This document shows, piece after piece, positions 9,622 to 12,500 of a stretch of 12,500 nt of DNA (position 1 is the stretch's first letter; every line of letters starts with the position of its first letter). A program made the translations under genes and the position numbers. Origin of the DNA: Deinococcus rubellus (lineage in GTDB: Bacteria; Deinococcota; Deinococci; Deinococcales; Deinococcaceae); NCBI RefSeq assembly GCF_025244745.1, contig NZ_CP104213.1, forward strand, positions 1,372,501 through 1,385,000. The letters run 5' to 3'. The notes under the pieces are model-generated. The model had not been told where the DNA came from and did no database searches. It saw only the letters and a list, made by a program, of their open reading frames with translations.

Positions 9622-9653
9622 AACAACACCCCTCTCAACCAAATGGAGGGGTG
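9617..9653 (-). terminator. intrinsic terminator of the thrC-thrB operon
   Basis: CACCCCTC (9627-9634) and GAGGGGTG (9646-9653) form a perfect 8-bp stem with an 11-nt loop. Read on the minus strand the stem is followed by TTGTTTTATT (9626 to 9617), a good T-tract. It lies 16 nt after the thrB stop. The plus strand has no T-tract after the stem, so it is mainly for thrB, and its T-tract overlaps the oxidoreductase stop codon. Confidence 0.8.
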
Positions 9654-9669
9654 GACACGAGCGGAGGCG

Positions 9670-10590
9670 TTACAGTGCCCGGACCAGCGTCCCCTGCGTG
9701 TCGATCGGCAGGTCCAGAATCCGCCCCTCCAGCCCGTTGCGCTTCATCACGCTGCCGAGGAAGCTGTGCAGCCGCGCCGTGTCATGCCTTGTGTCGTGGA
9801 AGCACAGCACGGTTGGTCCCGCGCCGGAGAGGGCCGCGCCGAGTGCGCCGTGCTTGTGGGCTTCCTCCAGAATATCGCTGAGGCCCGGCACCAGCGGCGC
9901 GCGCCAGATCTGGTGGATGTAGTCCTGCATGGCGTGCTGCAACAGGTCCAGTCGTCCGGTAGCGAGTGCCGCCGCCAGCAGTGCCGAGTGGGATAAGGCG
10001 TGCACCGCGTCGGCGCGCGAGTACTCGGTGGGCAGCACGGCGCGGGCCTTGCTGGTGCTGAGTTCAAAGTCGGGGATCAGCACTGTGACGCCCAGGTGGT
10101 CAGGTGGTTCTAGCCGGACATGGTGGGTGCCGAGCTTGTCCAGGGTCGCCACCACGATGCCGCCGTAGAGCGCCGGAGCCACGTTGTCAGGGTGGCCCTC
10201 CTCGCGGGCAGCCACGTCTAGCAGGGTCTCGTCGCCCAGCGGCTTGCCCAGCAGGATGTTTCCGGCCACGATGCCTGCCACCAATGCTGCCGCGCTGCTG
10301 CCCAGGCCGCGTGCCAGCGGCACTTCAGTTTCGATTTCTACCCTGGCAGGCGGCAGGGTCAGCCCCGCCCGTCTGGCACTCAGCAGCATCGCCCGGTACA
10401 CATAATTGCTCTCGTCAGCAGGGGTGCCCTCCAGCTCAGCTCCCAGCGGCACGACCTCGGTGCGGGCCTGCGGCGTCACCCGCAGGGTGGTGTAGAGCGG
10501 CACGCTCAGGCCCAGGCTGTCGAAACCGGGGCCGAGGTTGGCGCTGCTGGCCGGGGAGCGCACCTCGAACGGCTGGCCGAAATCCGCCAT
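9670..10590 (-). CDS. thrB: homoserine kinase
   Basis: ThrB phosphorylates L-homoserine with ATP to O-phosphohomoserine, the substrate of threonine synthase. The 306-residue protein has the three GHMP-kinase motifs: S-A-N-L-G-P-G-F-D (16-24), the ATP-binding [12 protein letters not shown] (Gly95 to Ser99 core), and L-S-G-A-G-P-T (Ser255 to Thr260). The length is typical. Its ATG shares one base with the thrC stop (TAATG at 10592-10588), implying translational coupling. It is cytoplasmic. It is the last gene of the operon and is followed by a terminator. Confidence 0.97.
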   Translation of the reverse strand: MADFGQPFEVRSPASSANLGPGFDSLGLSVPLYTTLRVTPQARTEVVPLGAELEGTPADESNYVYRAMLLSARRAGLTLPPARVEIETEVPLARGLGSSAAALVAGIVAGNILLGKPLGDETLLDVAAREEGHPDNVAPALYGGIVVATLDKLGTHHVRLEPPDHLGVTVLIPDFELSTSKARAVLPTEYSRADAVHALSHSALLAAALATGRLDLLQHAMQDYIHQIWRAPLVPGLSDILEEAHKHGALGAALSGAGPTVLCFHDTRHDTARLHSFLGSVMKRNGLEGRILDLPIDTQGTLVRAL

Positions 10591-11633
10591 TAGCGCAGGG
10601 CCGAGAGCACCGAAGCCAGGTCGGCGCTGGCCTGCGTCGGCTGCACCTTCACGGCTTGCAGGGCGATGTTGGGGTCTTTCAGGCCGTTGCCGGTCAGCAC
10701 CGCGACCACCTGAAGGCCTGCTGCGAGCTTGCCTGCCGCATGCAGCTTGATCAGCCCGGCAATCGGCGCGGCGCTGGCCGGTTCGCAGAACACCCCATCC
10801 TGGGCGACCTTGCGGTAGGCGTCCAGAATCTCATCGTCAGTCACCATGTCGAACAGGCCCGCACTTTCGTTCACTGCTTGTCGGGCCAGGATGGCGCTGG
10901 CGGGTGCGCCGATACGAATGGCCGTCGCCAGCGTCTCGGGTTCGTCCACCCGTGCCAGGCCGCGTGCCAGCGGGGCCGCGCCCGCCGCCTGAATGCCCCA
11001 CATGCGCGGCAGCGTGTCCATTTTGCCGTGCGAACGGTACTCCCGGAAGCCCTTCCAGTACGCACTGATGTTGCCCGCGTTGCCCACCGGCAGGCACAGG
11101 ATGTCCGGCGCTTTGCCCAGCGTATCTACCACTTCAAAGGCCGCCGTCTTCTGGCCTTCCAGCCGGTAGGGATTGACGCTGTTGACCAGCGCGATGCCCT
11201 CGCTGGCCGAGATCTCTCGCACCAGTTTCAGCGCCTCGTCGAAGTTGCCGTCAATGGAGATGATTTTCGCGCCGTACATCACCGCCTGCGCCAGTTTGCC
11301 CAGCGCGATGCGTCCATCGGGAATCAGTACGTAGCACTGCATGTCCATGCGGGCAGCGTAAGCGGCAGCAGCGGCGGAGGTGTTGCCGGTCGAGGCGCAG
11401 ATGACGCTGCGTGCGCCTTCCTCGGCGGCTTTGGCCACTGCCATCACCATGCCCCGGTCCTTGAAGGAGCCGGTGGGATTGAGGCCCTCAAATTTGAGGT
11501 GCAATTCGATACCCAGTTCACGGCTGAGCTTGGGCGCATGAATCAGCGGGGTGTCACCCTCGTGCAGGCTCAGGGTGGGCGTCTTGTCGGTGACCGGCAG
11601 ATAACTGCGGTAAGCGTCGATGATTCCAGGCAT
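10590..11633 (-). CDS. thrC: threonine synthase (PLP-dependent)
   Basis: ThrC converts O-phospho-L-homoserine to L-threonine. The 347-residue length fits the short bacterial form (Thermus-like) of fold-type II PLP enzymes. PLP-binding Lys58 lies in [10 protein letters not shown], the substrate loop is S-T-G-N84-T-S, and the phosphate-binding glycine loop is G184-N-A-G-N. I chose M-P-G-I-I-D-A-Y-R as the start because GGAGG lies 6 nt upstream and this is where family similarity begins; an upstream in-frame ATG (11696) would add 21 residues that look like untranslated leader. The gene heads an operon with thrB. Homoserine dehydrogenase is not in this window. Confidence 0.97.
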   Translation of the reverse strand: MPGIIDAYRSYLPVTDKTPTLSLHEGDTPLIHAPKLSRELGIELHLKFEGLNPTGSFKDRGMVMAVAKAAEEGARSVICASTGNTSAAAAAYAARMDMQCYVLIPDGRIALGKLAQAVMYGAKIISIDGNFDEALKLVREISASEGIALVNSVNPYRLEGQKTAAFEVVDTLGKAPDILCLPVGNAGNISAYWKGFREYRSHGKMDTLPRMWGIQAAGAAPLARGLARVDEPETLATAIRIGAPASAILARQAVNESAGLFDMVTDDEILDAYRKVAQDGVFCEPASAAPIAGLIKLHAAGKLAAGLQVVAVLTGNGLKDPNIALQAVKVQPTQASADLASVLSALR

Positions 11634-11667
11634 AACTTCCTCCGTGTCCGCACGTCTTTTCCGGGCA

Positions 11668-11690
11668 GCCACTGGTGTTTGTACCAGGGC
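11668..11690 (-). other. hairpin in the thrC leader
   Basis: On the minus strand GCC-CTGGT pairs with ACCAG-GGC around a 6-nt loop, with one bulged base (11671). The stem is 8 bp. It lies about 35 nt before the thrC start, with no T-tract after it, so it is not an ordinary terminator. Confidence 0.4.
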
Positions 11691-11714
11691 CCGCACGTCA
11701 CGGCAGCTCAGGAC

Positions 11715-11744
11715 ATGCTACACGGCGGCAACGTGACGGCTCAA
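11715..11744 (-). promoter_or_regulatory. candidate promoter of thrC-thrB
   Basis: TTGAGC (11744 to 11739), an 18-nt spacer and TAGCAT (11720 to 11715) on the minus strand form the best promoter in this gap. The predicted start near 11708 gives a leader of about 75 nt that includes the hairpin at 11668-11690 and the GGAGG ribosome-binding site. Confidence 0.5.
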
Positions 11745-11854
11745 GTTAAAGTCGAGACAAGTCCGTGCTGCGGGGAGGGCCGTTCAGCTTGGCGTCAGCT
11801 TCGCGGTCATTTTCCGACCTCCCCTTTAAGTGAAGTTGACCCACTCCTTATGCG
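11745..11854. other. intergenic stretch between the divergent thrC and YeaQ/YmgE promoters
   Basis: This is the non-coding middle of the gap between the thrC and YeaQ/YmgE start codons. It holds a GGGGAGG (11772-11778) / CCTCCCC (11818-11824) inverted repeat separated by 39 bp, and a TTGACC hexamer (11836-11841) without a matching -10. I see no convincing small gene here. Confidence 0.4.
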
Positions 11855-11893
11855 GTCTTCAAGCAGTCTTCAAAAGGTACGCTGCCTTACACT
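11855..11893 (+). promoter_or_regulatory. YeaQ/YmgE-gene promoter with 11-bp-phased direct repeat at -35
   Basis: GTCTTCAA occurs at 11855-11862 and again at 11866-11873, exactly 11 bp apart. TACACT (11888-11893) is a good -10. The second repeat covers the place where -35 should be, and no standard -35 hexamer is present. Tandem repeats one helical turn apart at -35 are typical of activators such as OmpR/PhoB-type regulators, so this promoter is probably activator-dependent. The start site would be near 11900. Confidence 0.5.
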
Positions 11894-11900
11894 GAAACCG

Positions 11901-11953
11901 GGTGCGTCGCCTCATTCTCAGTTCACAACGAAAGCGGCGCACCATAAAGGTGC
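11901..11953 (+). other. leader of the YeaQ/YmgE mRNA with alternative hairpins
   Basis: GGTGCG (11901-11906) can pair with CGCACC (11938-11943), making a stem at the very 5' end of the transcript. The same GCACC (11939-11943) can instead pair with GGTGC (11949-11953) across a 5-nt loop. The two pairings exclude each other. The leader is about 105 nt long and ends with the ribosome-binding site AGGAGG at 11991-11996. Confidence 0.35.
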
Positions 11954-12004
11954 TGAAGCCGAACTCATCAATCGTTGGAAACAACGCTCAAGGAGGAAAA
12001 GAAC

Positions 12005-12274
12005 ATGGGTTGGATTATTACGATTCTGGTGGGTGCTCTGTGCGGTTGGCTGGCCAGCATGATCATGAATACAAATCAGCAGCAGGGTGCAATCGCCAAC
12101 ATTCTGATCGGCATTGTCGGCGCGTTGCTGGCCCAGTGGGTTTTTGCCAATCTTCTGCACATCGGCGGCGCGAATGTCGCGGGCAGCGGGTTTAGCTTCT
12201 GGAGCATCGTCTGGGGTGTGGTCGGTTCCGTGATCCTGATTGCCATCCTCAAGGCCGTCAAGGTTCTGCGCTAA
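12005..12274 (+). CDS. YeaQ/YmgE (GlsB) family small membrane protein
   Basis: This 89-residue, very hydrophobic protein matches the GlsB/YeaQ/YmgE family (transglycosylase-associated protein domain). Members are small inner-membrane proteins often induced by stress, with no established biochemical activity. Three membrane segments can be drawn: about 2-21 ([16 protein letters not shown]), 29-51 ([17 protein letters not shown]) and 65-86. The G-x-x-x-G-W-L and N-I-x-x-G-I-x-G-A pattern is characteristic of the family. AGGAGG lies 8 nt before the ATG. It is a single gene with a long leader, an activator-type promoter and its own terminator. Confidence 0.92.
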   Translation: MGWIITILVGALCGWLASMIMNTNQQQGAIANILIGIVGALLAQWVFANLLHIGGANVAGSGFSFWSIVWGVVGSVILIAILKAVKVLR

Positions 12275-12291
12275 CAGCATTTCCTCTCACT

Positions 12292-12316
12292 ACCCGGCCA
12301 AGTGCCGGGTTTTTTG
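12292..12316 (+). terminator. intrinsic terminator of the YeaQ/YmgE gene
   Basis: ACCCGGC (12292-12298) pairs perfectly with GCCGGGT (12304-12310) around a 5-nt loop and is followed by six T residues (12310-12315). It lies 17 nt after the stop codon and separates this gene from rpmB. Confidence 0.92.
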
Positions 12317-12348
12317 TTGGCGCTTCCTTTTCCTTCCAGGCGGCGGTG

Positions 12349-12357
12349 TGCTACACT
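12349..12357 (+). promoter_or_regulatory. extended -10 promoter of rpmB
   Basis: TGC-TACACT (12349-12357) is a TGn-extended -10 element, which can work with a weak -35; none is evident upstream. The start near 12364 would give a leader of about 43 nt carrying the AAGGAG ribosome-binding site. Confidence 0.6.
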
Positions 12358-12406
12358 CTCAAGGCTTGCCTGCCGACAAGGCCGGGCTGAATAAGGAGTT
12401 TTCATT

Positions 12407-12500
12407 ATGTCTAAAGTGTGTGAACTGTGCGGTAAGGGGCCGATTGTCGTCAACTCGGTGACCCGCCGGGGCAAAGCTCGGGCGGCAGGCGGCGTGGGCC
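12407..12500 (+). CDS. rpmB: 50S ribosomal protein L28 (partial, 5' end)
   Basis: The first 31 codons are present before the window ends. The sequence starts [17 protein letters not shown] and continues [12 protein letters not shown]. This closely follows the Thermus/Deinococcus L28 N-terminus (M-S-K-V-C-E, G-K-x-P-I-V, R-R-G-K-A, G-G-V-G). Cys5 and Cys8 form a C-x2-C pair, seen in zinc-binding L28 variants, but the second pair cannot be checked here. AAGGAG lies 8 nt before the ATG. It is expected to be highly expressed, consistent with the extended -10 promoter. Confidence 0.95.
   Translation, partial: MSKVCELCGKGPIVVNSVTRRGKARAAGGVG

Noticed and set aside
10104..12062. Plus-strand open frame of 652 codons opposite thrC and thrB
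   Set aside because: It is antisense to two unambiguous enzymes and runs through non-coding promoter DNA; there is no signal or domain.
11902..12195. GTG-started frame of 97 codons with TACACT 8 nt upstream, a possible leaderless gene
   Set aside because: It overlaps the YeaQ/YmgE gene out of frame and its sequence there is a frame-shifted version of that gene. The -10 is better explained as the promoter of that gene.

Overview
The window looks like core chromosome of a Deinococcus-like bacterium. It is GC-rich and tightly packed on both strands. The partial L28 gene at the right edge resembles the Thermus/Deinococcus type. Several start codons sit 5-8 nt after a TANNNT -10 element, the leaderless-mRNA arrangement known to be common in Deinococcus. 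I see no insertion sequence, phage gene, CRISPR array, tRNA or rRNA.

Layout, left to right: (1) minus strand, the 5' end of an unrecognised gene (1-42) and a lipoprotein (72-899); (2) plus strand, lepA encoding elongation factor 4 (1051-2838); (3) a two-component pair, a sensor kinase with two membrane segments (3006-4106) overlapping a NarL/LuxR-type response regulator (4087-4671), closed by a strong hairpin terminator (4792-4830); (4) a secreted C39-like cysteine peptidase (4867-5949), followed 12 nt later by a zinc-ribbon protein with an HEPN-type R-N-x3-H motif (5962-6750); (5) minus strand, an alpha/beta hydrolase (6760-7545), divergent from a plus-strand molybdopterin oxidoreductase (7612-9621), with a 66-bp gap holding two back-to-back leaderless-type promoters; (6) minus strand, the threonine operon thrC-thrB with a TAATG stop/start overlap and its own terminator (9617-11633); (7) a regulatory gap of about 370 bp between the thrC and plus-strand YeaQ/YmgE starts; (8) a small YeaQ/YmgE-family membrane protein (12005-12274) with a terminator, then the start of rpmB, L28 (12407 onward).

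ThrC and ThrB catalyse the last two steps of threonine synthesis, and no homoserine dehydrogenase gene is present here. The kinase/regulator pair has no recognisable periplasmic sensor domain. The genes are mostly independent housekeeping or accessory units rather than one pathway.

The least ordinary items are the zinc-ribbon/HEPN protein and the YeaQ/YmgE promoter-leader, which has an 11-bp-phased direct repeat at -35 and mutually exclusive hairpins in the leader. The consistent split between leaderless and Shine-Dalgarno-led genes, and two palindromes upstream of the sensor kinase, are also notable. I found no convincing new multi-gene system.
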